A stretch of DNA of 64,000 nucleotides from Paracoccaceae bacterium (GCA_013003075.1 JABDLJ010000023.1:1-64000), one strand, 5' to 3'. Numbered from the stretch's first letter, positions 17,936-28,283 are shown. Numbers and translations: made by a program. Notes: generated by a model from the sequence alone, not told the origin.

Positions 17936-20716
17936 CTACTCCGCCGCGACGGCATTTTCGGCCGGCTCGACCTTCACAGCGCAGAACTTGAACTCGGGGA
18001 TCTTGCCATACGGGTCGACCGCCGGGTTGGTCAGGATATTCGCCGCCGCCTCGACATAGGCGAAGGGAACGAAGACCATGTCCTCGGCCACGGCGCGATC
18101 GGCGCGCGCCATGATCTCGATAAAGCCGCGCCGCGTTGTCAGCCGCAGCATTTCGCCCGGCGCGACACCCAGCGCGCGCAACGTTTTTGGATGAAGCGAG
18201 CAGTTCGCCACAGGCTCGACCGCATCCAGAACCTTCGAGCGCCGGGTCATCGAACCGGTGTGCCAGTGCTCAAGCTGCCGCCCGGTGGTCAGGATCATCG
18301 GGTAATCGGCATCGGGCGGCTCGTCCGGGGCGATCACGTCGGCCGGGGTGAACCGCGCCCGGCCATCGGGGCGCGGAAAACCATCGCCGAAGACAATCGG
18401 CTGACCGGGATCGGTGGGGCTGATCGACGGGTACGTGACGGCGCTTTCGCGCTTCAGCCGCTCCCAGGTGATGTTGGTGAGCGAGCTCATGTTCCGCTGC
18501 ATTTCGGCAAAAATATCAGCGGGGCTGTCATAGCTCCAGTCAAGGCTAAGCCGCCTGGCGATCTCGACCTCGATCCACCAATCCTCGCGCGCCTCGCCCG
18601 GCGGCGGCAGCGCCGGCCGACCCATCTGGACCTGGCGGTTGGTGTTGGTCACCGTGCCGGTCTTCTCGGCAAAGGCCGAGGCCGGCAGGATCACGTCGGC
18701 AAAGCTTGCGGTCTCGGTGATGAAAAGATCCTGCACCACCAGATGATCAAGCTTGGCTAGCCCAGCGCGCGCATGTTCGGCATCGGGGTCGGACATCGCC
18801 GGGTTCTCGCCCAAAATATACATCCCGCGAATATCGCCCGCGTGCACCGCGCTGAGGATTTCGGTCACCGTCAGGCCCGGTTCGGCGCTGAAATCGCCCG
18901 ATCCCCAAACCTCGGCGAAGGCGGACCGCACGCCGTCATCCTTGACCGACTGGTAATCGGGCAGGAACATCGGGATGAGCCCCGCATCGGACGCGCCCTG
19001 TACGTTGTTTTGCCCGCGCAGGGGATGCAGCCCGGTGCCGGACCGGCCCACCTGCCCCGTCATCAGCGCCAGCGAGATCAGGCATCGCGAATTATCGGTG
19101 CCGTGAATGTGCTGGCTGACGCCCATGCCCCAGAAGATCATCGCCGATTTGGCGCCGGCAAACGTGCGGGCGACATCGCGCAACACCTCGGGCGCGATAC
19201 CGCATGTCTTCGACATCTCATCAGGCGTGAAGCCGGCCAGATGCGCTTTCTCGGCCTCCCAGTTCTCGGTGTAGGCGTCGATATACTGCTGGTCGTAGAG
19301 CCCCTCGTCGACGATCACATGCATGATCGCATTCAGCATCGAGACGTCCGATCCGGGGCGGAATTGCAGCATGTGGCTGGCATGACGCCGCAACGCCTGC
19401 CCGCGCGGATCCATCACGATCAGCTTGCCGCCGCGCTTGGCGAACTGCTTGAAGAAGGTCGCCGCGACCGGGTGGTTTTCCGTCGGATTGGCGCCGATGA
19501 CGATGGCGACGTCGGCGTGCTCGATCTCGTTGAACGTGGCGGTGACGGCACCCGAGCCGACGTTTTCCATCAAGGCGGCCACAGACGAGGCATGGCACAG
19601 CCGCGTGCAGTGATCGACATTGTTGTGGCCAAAGCCCTGCCGGATCAGCTTCTGGAAAAGATAGGCCTCTTCGTTGGTGCATTTGGCACTGCCGAACCCG
19701 GCAACCGAGCGGCCACCCTTGCTGTCGCGCAGCGCCGCCAGGCCGCCCGCCGCCGCATCCAGCGCCTCGTCCCACGACGCTTCGCGGAAATGCGTCTGCC
19801 AGTTGGCCGGATCGACGTTCAGCCCTTTTTCCGGTGCATCCTCGCGCCGGATCAGCGGCTTCGTCAGCCGATGTTCGTGGTGGATGTAATCGAAGCCGAA
19901 GCGCCCTTTGACGCACAGCCGGCCCTCATTGGCCGGGCCACCGATGCCATCGACGTATTTGATCCGGCCGTCCTTGACCTTCAGCGAGATCTGGCAGCCG
20001 ACCCCGCAAAACGGGCAGACGCTTTGGGTTTCGCTGTCATAGTCGGCGCTGTCACCTGTCTGCGCGTCATCCAGTACGCTGGCTTCCATCAGCGCGCCGG
20101 TCGGGCAGGCCTGCACGCATTCGCCGCAGGCCACACAAGTGCTGGCGCCCATCGGATCGGACATGTCGAAGACCGGGTAGGCATCGTGTCCACGGCCCGC
20201 CATGCCGATCACATCGTTGACTTGCACCTCGCGGCAGGCGCGCACGCACAACCCGCACTGAATGCAGGCATCCAGATTGACCCGCATCGCCACGTGGCTG
20301 TCATCGAGAAGCGGCACGCGCCCCTTTTCAAGTCTTGGAAGCCGACTTTCGGTCACGCCGTTCGCGTCGGCCATATCCCAAAGATGCGCTGACCGGTCGT
20401 GTGCGGCGTCGCGCCCGGGCTGATCGGCCAGAAGCATCTCGACGACCATCCGGCGGGCCTGCATTTCTCGTGCGCCCTGGGTCGAGACCACCATGCCGTC
20501 TTCCGGCTCGCGGATGCACGAGGCCGCCAGCGTGCGCTCTCCTTCGATCGCCACCATGCAGGCGCGGCAATTGCCGTCCGGGCGATAACCGGGTGCCGGC
20601 TTGTGACACAGGTGCGGAATGACCAGCCCGCGGCCATGCGCGACCTCCCAGATCGTCTGGCCGTCCTCGGCCTCGACGTCCTGTCCGTCAAGCGTGAAGC
20701 GGATCGTGTCAGGCAT
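17936..20716 (-). CDS. fdhF: formate dehydrogenase alpha subunit (FdsA/FdhF-like, N-terminal ferredoxin domains, molybdopterin)
   Basis: 2Fe-2S N-terminus (TIRFTLDGQDVEAEDGQTIWEVAHGRGLVIPHLCHKP), 4Fe-4S clusters CIQCGLCVRAC and CVACGECVQACPTGAL, Mo-bis-MGD CPFCGVGCQI, active-site HCTRLCHASSV (Cys not Sec). Confidence 0.93.
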   Translation of the reverse strand: MPDTIRFTLDGQDVEAEDGQTIWEVAHGRGLVIPHLCHKPAPGYRPDGNCRACMVAIEGERTLAASCIREPEDGMVVSTQGAREMQARRMVVEMLLADQPGRDAAHDRSAHLWDMADANGVTESRLPRLEKGRVPLLDDSHVAMRVNLDACIQCGLCVRACREVQVNDVIGMAGRGHDAYPVFDMSDPMGASTCVACGECVQACPTGALMEASVLDDAQTGDSADYDSETQSVCPFCGVGCQISLKVKDGRIKYVDGIGGPANEGRLCVKGRFGFDYIHHEHRLTKPLIRREDAPEKGLNVDPANWQTHFREASWDEALDAAAGGLAALRDSKGGRSVAGFGSAKCTNEEAYLFQKLIRQGFGHNNVDHCTRLCHASSVAALMENVGSGAVTATFNEIEHADVAIVIGANPTENHPVAATFFKQFAKRGGKLIVMDPRGQALRRHASHMLQFRPGSDVSMLNAIMHVIVDEGLYDQQYIDAYTENWEAEKAHLAGFTPDEMSKTCGIAPEVLRDVARTFAGAKSAMIFWGMGVSQHIHGTDNSRCLISLALMTGQVGRSGTGLHPLRGQNNVQGASDAGLIPMFLPDYQSVKDDGVRSAFAEVWGSGDFSAEPGLTVTEILSAVHAGDIRGMYILGENPAMSDPDAEHARAGLAKLDHLVVQDLFITETASFADVILPASAFAEKTGTVTNTNRQVQMGRPALPPPGEAREDWWIEVEIARRLSLDWSYDSPADIFAEMQRNMSSLTNITWERLKRESAVTYPSISPTDPGQPIVFGDGFPRPDGRARFTPADVIAPDEPPDADYPMILTTGRQLEHWHTGSMTRRSKVLDAVEPVANCSLHPKTLRALGVAPGEMLRLTTRRGFIEIMARADRAVAEDMVFVPFAYVEAAANILTNPAVDPYGKIPEFKFCAVKVEPAENAVAAE

Positions 20717-20880
20717 CAGCCATCTCCCTCTTGGGGTTACCTTACACCACGCCCGGCGCGCTTTGAATGCACCAATCCCGACGCACCGGCGCTCTTTTAC
20801 GGCTGGCCGCCGCCGGGCGCGCAAACCCCCTTTCAACCGGGGTCCTGGTCGCGTAACCCTGCGCGCGAAAGGCGGCAGAT

Positions 20881-21534
20881 ATGGCAGAACTCACTCTTGT
20901 CCGGCACGGACAGGCCAACACGGGCGCACAGGACGAAGAAAGCTATGACCGGCTTTCAGAGCTTGGGCACCGGCAGGCCGGCTGGCTGGGCGACTATCTG
21001 CGCCAGACCGACCCGTTCGAGCGGATCGTGTCCGGCACCCTGCGGCGGCAGATCGAGACTGCCCGCGGGTTGAACTTCGGCGATCTGACGCACGAGCAGG
21101 ACGCGCGACTGAACGAGATCAGCTATTTCGACATGGCCTATGCGCTGCGCGACAGCCACGGTCTGCCGCTGCCGCAGAGCCAGACCGCCTTTGCCGCCCA
21201 TGTCCCGCAGGTTCTGGAGTTCTGGAAAAAGGGCGAGATCGACCCGCGGATCGAAAGCTACGACAGCTTTCGCGGACGCATCACCGAGGCTTTGCAGGAT
21301 GCCGCCGATCATGGGCTGCGCACGCTTCTGGTGACCTCGACCGGGGTGATCGCAACCCTCACCGCACTGGCGTTGGGGCTGGACATGCCGCGCAAATCCA
21401 AGATGTTCTTGGCGGTGGGGCATACCTCGCTGCACAAGTTCCAGCTGCGCGATGGTGATATACATCTGATGCAGTTCGGAGCAACGCCGCATCTCGACTT
21501 GCCCGAGCGGCGCGAGGCGCGCACGTTCGTCTGA
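20881..21534 (+). CDS. histidine phosphatase (phosphoglycerate-mutase) family protein
   Basis: LTLVRHGQANTG, SELGHRQAGWLGDYL, VSGTLRRQIETA. Confidence 0.92.
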   Translation: MAELTLVRHGQANTGAQDEESYDRLSELGHRQAGWLGDYLRQTDPFERIVSGTLRRQIETARGLNFGDLTHEQDARLNEISYFDMAYALRDSHGLPLPQSQTAFAAHVPQVLEFWKKGEIDPRIESYDSFRGRITEALQDAADHGLRTLLVTSTGVIATLTALALGLDMPRKSKMFLAVGHTSLHKFQLRDGDIHLMQFGATPHLDLPERREARTFV

Positions 21535-21557
21535 TACCTGAGCAAAGGAACGCGCGG

Positions 21558-22607
21558 ATGGCACATCTCTGGGTAAGAGCGGAAGAACGCGGCGACGAGG
21601 CCCGCGTGGGACTGACGCCGCAAGGCGCAGCCACCCTTCTGGCGGACGGATTTGAGGTGACAGTCGAGGACAGCCCACGCCGCGCCATCCCGACGCAGCT
21701 CTACCGAGACGCCGGCGCGCGGATTGCACCCGCAGGCAGCTGGCGGCAGGCACCGAACGAGGCCATCATATTCGGGCTAAAGGAATTGCCGCTGGACGGC
21801 GCGCCGCTGCGCCACCGTCACATCATGTTCGGCCACGCCTACAAGGGGCAGCCGGACGGGCAGAAGCTTCTGGCCCAGTTCAAGGCAGGCAGCGGCACGC
21901 TTTACGATCTGGAGTATCTCGTCGACGGCGCCGGGCGCCGGGTGGCCGCGTTCGGGTACTGGGCGGGCTACGCCGGGGCGGCGGTTGCGCTGCGCTGCTG
22001 GGCGGCGCAAAGGCACGGCGGGATCGCCGGGCCGGTCGGCTCATATCCCAGCGCCGAAGAGATGCGCCGTGACCTGGCCGAAACGCTTGGCGATCTGGAT
22101 CTTCCCAACGCTTTGGTGATCGGCGCGCTTGGGCGGGTCGGCAGCGGCGCCTGTGATCTTTGCGAAGCGATGGGCGTGTCCGTCACCAGGTGGGACATGG
22201 CCGAGACGGCGCATGGCGGCCCGTTCTCCGAAGTTCTGGAACACGAGATCTTCTTCAACTGCATCCTTGCTACGCCTGGCGTTCCGGTTTTCGTGCCCGC
22301 CGATACCCCCACCCGCCCCCGCCGACTGCGCGTCATTGGCGATATCGCCTGCGACCCAAGCTCTGATTTCTCGCCGATCAAGGTCTATGACCGCACCACC
22401 ACCTGGCAGGCACCGGCCTTGCGCGTACATGACGATCCGCCGCTCGATGTGACCGCCATCGACAACCTGCCCACGATGCTGCCGCGCGAGGCGTCCGAGG
22501 ATTACGCGGCGCAGCTTCTGCCGACGCTGCGCACATTGGATAAGATGGACAGCGGCGTCTGGCCGCGCGCCCGGCAGACCTTCGAAGCGGCAATCGCAAA
22601 GCTATAG
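21558..22607 (+). CDS. saccharopine dehydrogenase (LYS1-like, NAD+/L-lysine-forming type)
   Basis: LWVRAEERGDEARVGLTPQGAATLL, IIFGLKELP, HIMFGHAYKGQ, GALGRVGSGACDLCEAMG. Confidence 0.85.
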   Translation: MAHLWVRAEERGDEARVGLTPQGAATLLADGFEVTVEDSPRRAIPTQLYRDAGARIAPAGSWRQAPNEAIIFGLKELPLDGAPLRHRHIMFGHAYKGQPDGQKLLAQFKAGSGTLYDLEYLVDGAGRRVAAFGYWAGYAGAAVALRCWAAQRHGGIAGPVGSYPSAEEMRRDLAETLGDLDLPNALVIGALGRVGSGACDLCEAMGVSVTRWDMAETAHGGPFSEVLEHEIFFNCILATPGVPVFVPADTPTRPRRLRVIGDIACDPSSDFSPIKVYDRTTTWQAPALRVHDDPPLDVTAIDNLPTMLPREASEDYAAQLLPTLRTLDKMDSGVWPRARQTFEAAIAKL

Positions 22608-22609
22608 GC

Positions 22610-23659
22610 TCAGGCGCCCCAGATCCGTTGCAGCGCATCCAGCCAGTTGCGGTGGCAGATCCTGGCAATCAGATCATCGCCGTAACCGGCCGCGTCCATG
22701 ACGTCGCGCACCGCGCCAAGCCCCGCAACCGACCCGATCTCCTGCGGAACAAGCGCGCCGTCGAAGTCCGAGCCCAGCGCGACGTGATCCTCGCCGGCAA
22801 GCGCGATCATGTGGTCAAGATGCCGGATCACCCAATCCATCGCTCCGTCTTGCTTCATCTGGCCGTCCGGCCGCAGGAAACCGGTTCCGAAGTTAAGCCC
22901 CACGATCCCGCGCGTCTCGCCGATGGCACGCAATTGTACATCGGTCAGATTGCGCGAGCTGGGGCAGATCGCGTGCGCGTTGGAATGCGTGGCCACCAGG
23001 GGGGTATTCGTCTCTGCGACGTCCCAAAAGCCTGCCACGTTGAGGTGGCTGGTATCGACGACCATCCCCAGCACGTTTGCACGCGCGACCAGCCGCTTCC
23101 CATGCTCGGTCAGCCCCGGCCCGATATCGCCGTCCGATGGAAAGCGGAAAGGCACCCCGTGGGCAAAAATCGTATCGCGGCTCCAGACCGGGCCGACGGA
23201 TCGCAATCCCAGGTCATAAAGCGTGTCCAACTCTTCAAGATCCGGGCCGATGGCCTCGGCGCCCTCGATGTGAAGGATCGCGGCCACGATGCCTGCGTCC
23301 ATCGCGGCGCGGATATCGCTGACCGAGCGGCAAACGGCCAAAGCGCCCTGCGCCTCAAGCGCCAGAAGGATGTCGGCCTGCGCCCGGGTGACGCACCAGC
23401 CTTCGTCCTGCGACAGCGGGGCCGGCATTGGTATATCGTACGCGGCGCTTTCAAACTGCGTCATATCAAGCTCGATCCCGCCGGGCACGAAGATCGCGAA
23501 AAAGCCGCCGGCAAAGCCGCCCTCGCGGGCGCGCGGCAGATCGATATGGCCATCGCTGCCTTCGGCAAACCCCGCGTGAGCGTCCGGCCCGCCCTCCCAC
23601 AGCCGCAAGAGCACATCGTTGTGCCCGTCGAAAATGGGTGGGTGCGCAGCCTTGGTCAT
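22610..23659 (-). CDS. membrane dipeptidase (peptidase family M19, renal dipeptidase-like)
   Basis: PIFDGHNDVLLRLW, GLRSVGPVWSRDTIFAHGVP, VVDTSHLNVAGFWDVAE, VATHSNAHAICPSSRNLTDVQLRAI, ALGSDFDG. Start overlaps the SDR stop (ATGA). Confidence 0.93.
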   Translation of the reverse strand: MTKAAHPPIFDGHNDVLLRLWEGGPDAHAGFAEGSDGHIDLPRAREGGFAGGFFAIFVPGGIELDMTQFESAAYDIPMPAPLSQDEGWCVTRAQADILLALEAQGALAVCRSVSDIRAAMDAGIVAAILHIEGAEAIGPDLEELDTLYDLGLRSVGPVWSRDTIFAHGVPFRFPSDGDIGPGLTEHGKRLVARANVLGMVVDTSHLNVAGFWDVAETNTPLVATHSNAHAICPSSRNLTDVQLRAIGETRGIVGLNFGTGFLRPDGQMKQDGAMDWVIRHLDHMIALAGEDHVALGSDFDGALVPQEIGSVAGLGAVRDVMDAAGYGDDLIARICHRNWLDALQRIWGA

Positions 23660-24393
23660 AAGTTTTTGAACACCCGGTAGTAAAGCCAGTCGGGCAAGAA
23701 CTGGCTGCCGCGAAAGACGTAGGAAAAGAGCCGCGGAAAGCTTTTCTTGAAGCGGTCGCTTTTCATCAGCTCGAACATCTCGGCCGCCGCCTTTTCCGGC
23801 GACATGATGAACGGCATGTTGAAGTCGTTCTTGTCGGTGGTCCGCGTCTTGATGAAGCCGGGATTGCTGATCTGCACGTCGATACCGATGTCCTTCAGAT
23901 CGTAGTGCATCGATTCGGCAAGCGACATCAGCGCGGCCTTGGTGGCGCCATAGCCGATCGCGCCCGGCAGGCCGCGATAGCCCGAAAGCGAGCCGGTGAG
24001 CACAACGTGGCCTGCGTCGCGTTCGATCATGCCGGGCATCACATGGCCCAGGACACGCAAGGCACCGTTGAAATTTATGTCGGCCATCGCCTCGACTTTC
24101 TCGGCGTCCCATTCGCTTGCCTTGATCGGCCAGTAGACTGCGGCAAGGATCACCACGCCGTCCACGTCGCCCGCGATCTTGGCGGCCTCGGCGACGCTGT
24201 CAGGATCGCTCACGTCCATCGGCGCAACGATTGCCGGCCCGGGCAAACCCTCGGCGACCTCTTTCAGCGTGTCCTCGCTGCGCGCCGACAACACAAGCTC
24301 TGCCCCGGCGCGCGACATCTCGGCCGACAGTGCCCGGCCAAGCCCTTCAGAGGCGCCGACCACCCAGTAGCGCTTTGCGTCCCAGCGTCTCAT
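23656..24393 (-). CDS. short-chain dehydrogenase/reductase
   Basis: YWVVGASEGLGRALSAEMSRAGAELVLSARS; Ser-YxxxK-like GYGATKAAL. Start trimmed to MRRWDAKRYW. Confidence 0.92.
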   Translation of the reverse strand: MRRWDAKRYWVVGASEGLGRALSAEMSRAGAELVLSARSEDTLKEVAEGLPGPAIVAPMDVSDPDSVAEAAKIAGDVDGVVILAAVYWPIKASEWDAEKVEAMADINFNGALRVLGHVMPGMIERDAGHVVLTGSLSGYRGLPGAIGYGATKAALMSLAESMHYDLKDIGIDVQISNPGFIKTRTTDKNDFNMPFIMSPEKAAAEMFELMKSDRFKKSFPRLFSYVFRGSQFLPDWLYYRVFKNL

Positions 24394-24953
24394 GCTGCAT
24401 CCTTTGGGCGCATGGTCGCGACAAGTTCGGCCACCTTGAAGCCGAACTTGCGGAACTGGCTGCGATTGATGATCGAGCCGTTGTCGATCAGGTACATCCA
24501 ATCGGTCGTGTCCAGCACATGGCCGCCCGATTGCTCGGGCAGCTTGATACGGTAATTCAGCATGACGCCGGGTCCGGCCTGAACGCCGCTGCCGACGCCG
24601 ACGACATCGGATGCTTCGGCCTTGATCGAGCCATCGTTGCCCAGCGTCAGGCGCCACTCGCGGTCTTGCACGTTGCCGCTGTCATAGCTGAAACGTTCGG
24701 TCATGGTGCCGACATTGCCGTCCCACCGTGCTTCCATGTCGGCCACGAACCGCGACGCCACCCGGCCTGTCGGCCCGTAGATCACTCCCTCGCATATGAT
24801 CGGGCCATTCAGGTGCCGGCGCAGGTCGAACTCGGGGCCCTGGCCGCGGAAATCCTCGGGCGATTGCGCCCAGAATGTCAGGTATCGTTGGCGGTACCAG
24901 ACCAAAGCAAAGGCCAGAAACGCGCCGGTCAGAAGCAGCATCATCGTGTTCAT
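24390..24953 (-). CDS. DUF3833-family protein
   Basis: 187 aa, N-terminal TM, ...RRHLNGPIICEGVIYGPTGRVASRFVADMEARW; operonic with SDR/MFS/DUF1365. Confidence 0.8.
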   Translation of the reverse strand: MNTMMLLLTGAFLAFALVWYRQRYLTFWAQSPEDFRGQGPEFDLRRHLNGPIICEGVIYGPTGRVASRFVADMEARWDGNVGTMTERFSYDSGNVQDREWRLTLGNDGSIKAEASDVVGVGSGVQAGPGVMLNYRIKLPEQSGGHVLDTTDWMYLIDNGSIINRSQFRKFGFKVAELVATMRPKDAA

Positions 24954-24957
24954 TGTC

Positions 24958-26190
24958 TCAGCTTTCTTTCAGGGATGTGACGGCCAGAAGGCCGATTGCG
25001 AACAGTTTCAAAGCGCATGGAAGCAGCGCGTAGAGGATGGTCAGCATCACCAGCGCTTCTTCGGGGTTGGAGGCGCCGGCCTCAAAACCCGCCGCTTCCA
25101 GAAGCGGCAAGAGGATCACAGCGGCGAAGGCAAGTGTGAACTTGGACACGAACGACCAAAGGCCGAACGCCTGGCCCGCATCGGGGGCGACCGTCGCCAT
25201 ACGGTCGGCGAAGATCGCCGGTAGCAACGTCATATCCGCGCCCAGCGCCGCGCCCGAGGCCAGGCAGATGACCGCAAAGAGAGGCCAGTCGCCCGCACCC
25301 AGCATCGCGGCGAACCCAAAAGACACGATCGCCAGCACCATCCCGGCTAGAAGCGCCTTTTTGGGTCCGATGCGTTTGGCGATCCAGCCCCAGACCGGCG
25401 CCGATCCGGCAGCGGCCAGAAAGAACACCAACAGAAGAGGGCCCTCGAAACCTGGCGCATCAAGCCGGCTTTCGACGAAGAACAGGAACAATGTCGAGGT
25501 GACCGCCACCGGCGTTGCGTTCAATAGCGCGATCAGCAGAAGGCGGCGCGAGATCTTATCGCGGAGGATCGGCCTGATACCGGCCGGTGGCGCGGTCGAC
25601 GTCGTGCGCCATTCCTGCCGCATCGCCCAGGCCGCAACGCCTGCAAAAACCGCAAAGCCGGCGCCGAAGACGGCGAAAGGGCTGGCGCTCAGCATGACCA
25701 GAACCGTGGGCGCGACAGCCGCTGCGCAAATCCCCAGCAAAGCCCCGGTCTCGCGCCAGGTGGCCAGCCGTACATGACCGCCCGCGCCCAGATCGCGCGC
25801 TTTCACAACGCCCTGGGCGTAGAAATTGATCGTCAGGAAGCTGAACGAGGTGAAAAGCCCCGTGAGGGTCAGGGCGAACCATGCAAGCGGATGCACCGGC
25901 GGCTCTATCGCGAAGAGCCCCACCATCGAGACGGCCATGATCAAAACTGATGTCGCGACGGCAAAAGCGCGCCAGCGCCGCAACGCCTCGCTAAGCCAGC
26001 CCAACAGCGGGTCCTGGACGAAATCGAAAAGCCGGAGCCCGAACAGCACGAAACCCACCGCCGCCAGGCTAACCCCGTATTCATCCACGAAAAACTTGGG
26101 CGCGTGGATATAGATCGGCAGGCCCGCCGATGCCAACAGCGCGGCAAACACCGCGTAGGAGGGCAGCCTTTCAGCCCGGGCGTCGCTCAT
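24958..26190 (-). CDS. MFS transporter (GPH/MelB-like)
   Basis: 12-TM pattern, LFDFVQDPLLGWLSEALRRWR; start MSDARAERLPSYAVF. Confidence 0.88.
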   Translation of the reverse strand: MSDARAERLPSYAVFAALLASAGLPIYIHAPKFFVDEYGVSLAAVGFVLFGLRLFDFVQDPLLGWLSEALRRWRAFAVATSVLIMAVSMVGLFAIEPPVHPLAWFALTLTGLFTSFSFLTINFYAQGVVKARDLGAGGHVRLATWRETGALLGICAAAVAPTVLVMLSASPFAVFGAGFAVFAGVAAWAMRQEWRTTSTAPPAGIRPILRDKISRRLLLIALLNATPVAVTSTLFLFFVESRLDAPGFEGPLLLVFFLAAAGSAPVWGWIAKRIGPKKALLAGMVLAIVSFGFAAMLGAGDWPLFAVICLASGAALGADMTLLPAIFADRMATVAPDAGQAFGLWSFVSKFTLAFAAVILLPLLEAAGFEAGASNPEEALVMLTILYALLPCALKLFAIGLLAVTSLKES

Positions 26191-26951
26191 CTGGAGACGT
26201 CCGTTTCGGGGGGCTCGGGCCTGGCGTTGTAGCGGGCGCCCTTCCACCACAATTTCAGCGCCTGCCAGTGGATCAGCCCCAGCACCCGGCGCGAGCCGAA
26301 GGGGCGGCGCAGGCAGGTCCAGAGGATCGACAGGTTCGTCAGCGGCGCGCGCGGACCGACAAGCGTGGCATAAAGCCCGTTCTCGCCATTCTGGAAGTCG
26401 ATCCAGATGCCGACACGGTCGTCCCGGATATCGAAGCGGAACGTGTATCCGCCCTCGACCTTCTGGAACGGCGAGACGTGTAAGATCTTTTCGGCCTTCA
26501 GCGTATCGGACCGCGTGATCGGGCGCAGATCGTCGTTGTGGCAAAGGTAGGAATGCCGGTCGCCGAATGTATTGCTGACCTCGGGGATCACGACCCGCAG
26601 ATCGCCAGCGCGGTCTTCGATCAGCCAGAAGCTGACCGGGTTGAAGACATGGCCCATCACGCGCGGCTGCGCCAGCAGCAGCACGCGCCCGTTTGCGACC
26701 TCGTCAAGCCCGTGCCGCCGCAGCACGTCGCGCACCCAATCGGCGCCGCGCCCCTCGCGTGGCACGCCGCCGTGATCGGTGTCATGCAGGGATGTCAGGC
26801 CTGCGCGGTTACGCGCGAAAAGCCAGGGTGTTGGCCGCTTCGCCTCGGGCTCCAGCAGCACGTAGTCCACCGAATACCGGAACGCGTTTTCAATCGCACC
26901 CCGACGGCCGTGGAAGGTCTCGCCCCGGATATGATCTAAAGGCGAGCTCAC
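26187..26951 (-). CDS. DUF1365 family protein
   Basis: IRGETFHGRRGAIENAFRYSVDYVLL, RVMGHVFNPVSFWLIED, VEVSNTFGDRHSY-like block. Confidence 0.92.
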   Translation of the reverse strand: MSSPLDHIRGETFHGRRGAIENAFRYSVDYVLLEPEAKRPTPWLFARNRAGLTSLHDTDHGGVPREGRGADWVRDVLRRHGLDEVANGRVLLLAQPRVMGHVFNPVSFWLIEDRAGDLRVVIPEVSNTFGDRHSYLCHNDDLRPITRSDTLKAEKILHVSPFQKVEGGYTFRFDIRDDRVGIWIDFQNGENGLYATLVGPRAPLTNLSILWTCLRRPFGSRRVLGLIHWQALKLWWKGARYNARPEPPETDVSR

Positions 26952-28243
26952 TGCGCCGCAATTCCCATCGTATCCTGCGCCATCATCGCCTCGACCACGT
27001 CGATTGCGCTGGCCAGTCCATCCTCGTGAAACCCGTTCTTCATCCAGGCACCGCAGAACCAGGTCTTGTGCTGGCCGTTGATGGCGCGCACCGTGTCCTG
27101 GGCGGCCAGCGCATCGAGGTCATAGACCGGGTGCCGGAAGGTGGTCTCGTCATAGATCAGCTCTTCGCGGATCGAGCGTGTGGCATTCAGGGTGACGAAC
27201 ATCGGGTCGTCCTGCGGGATCGGCTGCAGCGAGTTCATCCAATAGGTCAGGTCAATCTGGTCAGAGGCCTTGCCGCGCTCTTCGGTGTAGACCCAGCTGG
27301 CCCAGCAAGCGCGGCGCTTGGGCATCTTCGAGGGATCGGCATGCAGAACGGCCGTGTTGGGCTGGTAGCGAATGGCCGATAGCGCCGTCCGCTCGACCCC
27401 GGTCGCATCCGACAGCATCCGTAATGTGTCGTCAGAATGAGTAGCAAAGACCACTTCGTCGAAATGCTCCCATGTCCCATCCGCAGGCTTGACCTCGACC
27501 CCGATTGCGGTGCGCCGCACAGCGTCGATCGGGGCGCCAAGCCGCATGTCCACACCGCGCGAGAAGAGGCTGCGCGCCAGCCGGTTGACGTATTCCACCG
27601 AGCCGCCTTCGACCGTGTACCACTGGTGCTGGCCGGTATAGTTCATAAGCGCGTGGTTTTCGAAGAAGCGGATCATCGCGTCGGCCGGAAAATCCAGGAT
27701 CCGCGCCTTGGGCGTTGACCAGATCGCTCCGGAGAAAGGCGACAGATAATAATCGCGGAACCAAGGCCCAAGCCCCATCGACGAGATCAGCTCGCCGATC
27801 GTCATACCGGACAAGACCCGGTCGCGCGCGTTTTTGTTGAAATCCAGGATATCGCGGATCATCCGCAAGAAGGACGGCCGCAGCAGGTTTCGCTTCTGGG
27901 CGAAGATCGAGGCGACCGAGTTCAGCGCGTATTCGATCCGACCGCCATCCAACGAGGCGCCGAAGCTCATGTTGCTTTTTGTGACCGGGACGTCCAGTTC
28001 GGCAAACAGCGCGGCCAAGTTCGGGTAATTGGCGTAGTTGAAAACGATGAAGCCGGTGTCGACCGGCTGGTCGCCGTTCTTGCCGGCAAACTTGGTGCGG
28101 GCATGACCGCCAAGGCGCTTTTCGGCCTCGAAAAGGACGACGCTATGATGCTCGCTTAGGAACCGCGCTGCGCCAAGGCCAGATATCCCGGCCCCCACAA
28201 CCGCGATGCGCTTTGGGGCAATCCGTCGTTTCTCAAATGGCAT
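26948..28243 (-). CDS. NAD(P)/FAD-dependent oxidoreductase (COG2907-like amine-oxidase fold)
   Basis: KRIAVVGAGISGLGAARFLSEHHSVVLFEAEKRLGGHARTK; operon with DUF1365, divergent from rpoE-chrR. Confidence 0.93.
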   Translation of the reverse strand: MPFEKRRIAPKRIAVVGAGISGLGAARFLSEHHSVVLFEAEKRLGGHARTKFAGKNGDQPVDTGFIVFNYANYPNLAALFAELDVPVTKSNMSFGASLDGGRIEYALNSVASIFAQKRNLLRPSFLRMIRDILDFNKNARDRVLSGMTIGELISSMGLGPWFRDYYLSPFSGAIWSTPKARILDFPADAMIRFFENHALMNYTGQHQWYTVEGGSVEYVNRLARSLFSRGVDMRLGAPIDAVRRTAIGVEVKPADGTWEHFDEVVFATHSDDTLRMLSDATGVERTALSAIRYQPNTAVLHADPSKMPKRRACWASWVYTEERGKASDQIDLTYWMNSLQPIPQDDPMFVTLNATRSIREELIYDETTFRHPVYDLDALAAQDTVRAINGQHKTWFCGAWMKNGFHEDGLASAIDVVEAMMAQDTMGIAAQ

Positions 28244-28283
28244 GCGCGCTGTCTCCTGCTCCGGCACTCTGTATTAGGGCTTC

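Noticed and set aside
18773-20392. 539-aa plus-strand ORF antisense to fdhF
   Set aside because: Lies opposite a clearly coding formate dehydrogenase gene; composition is the His/Arg/Gly-rich shadow typical of antisense frames in high-GC DNA.
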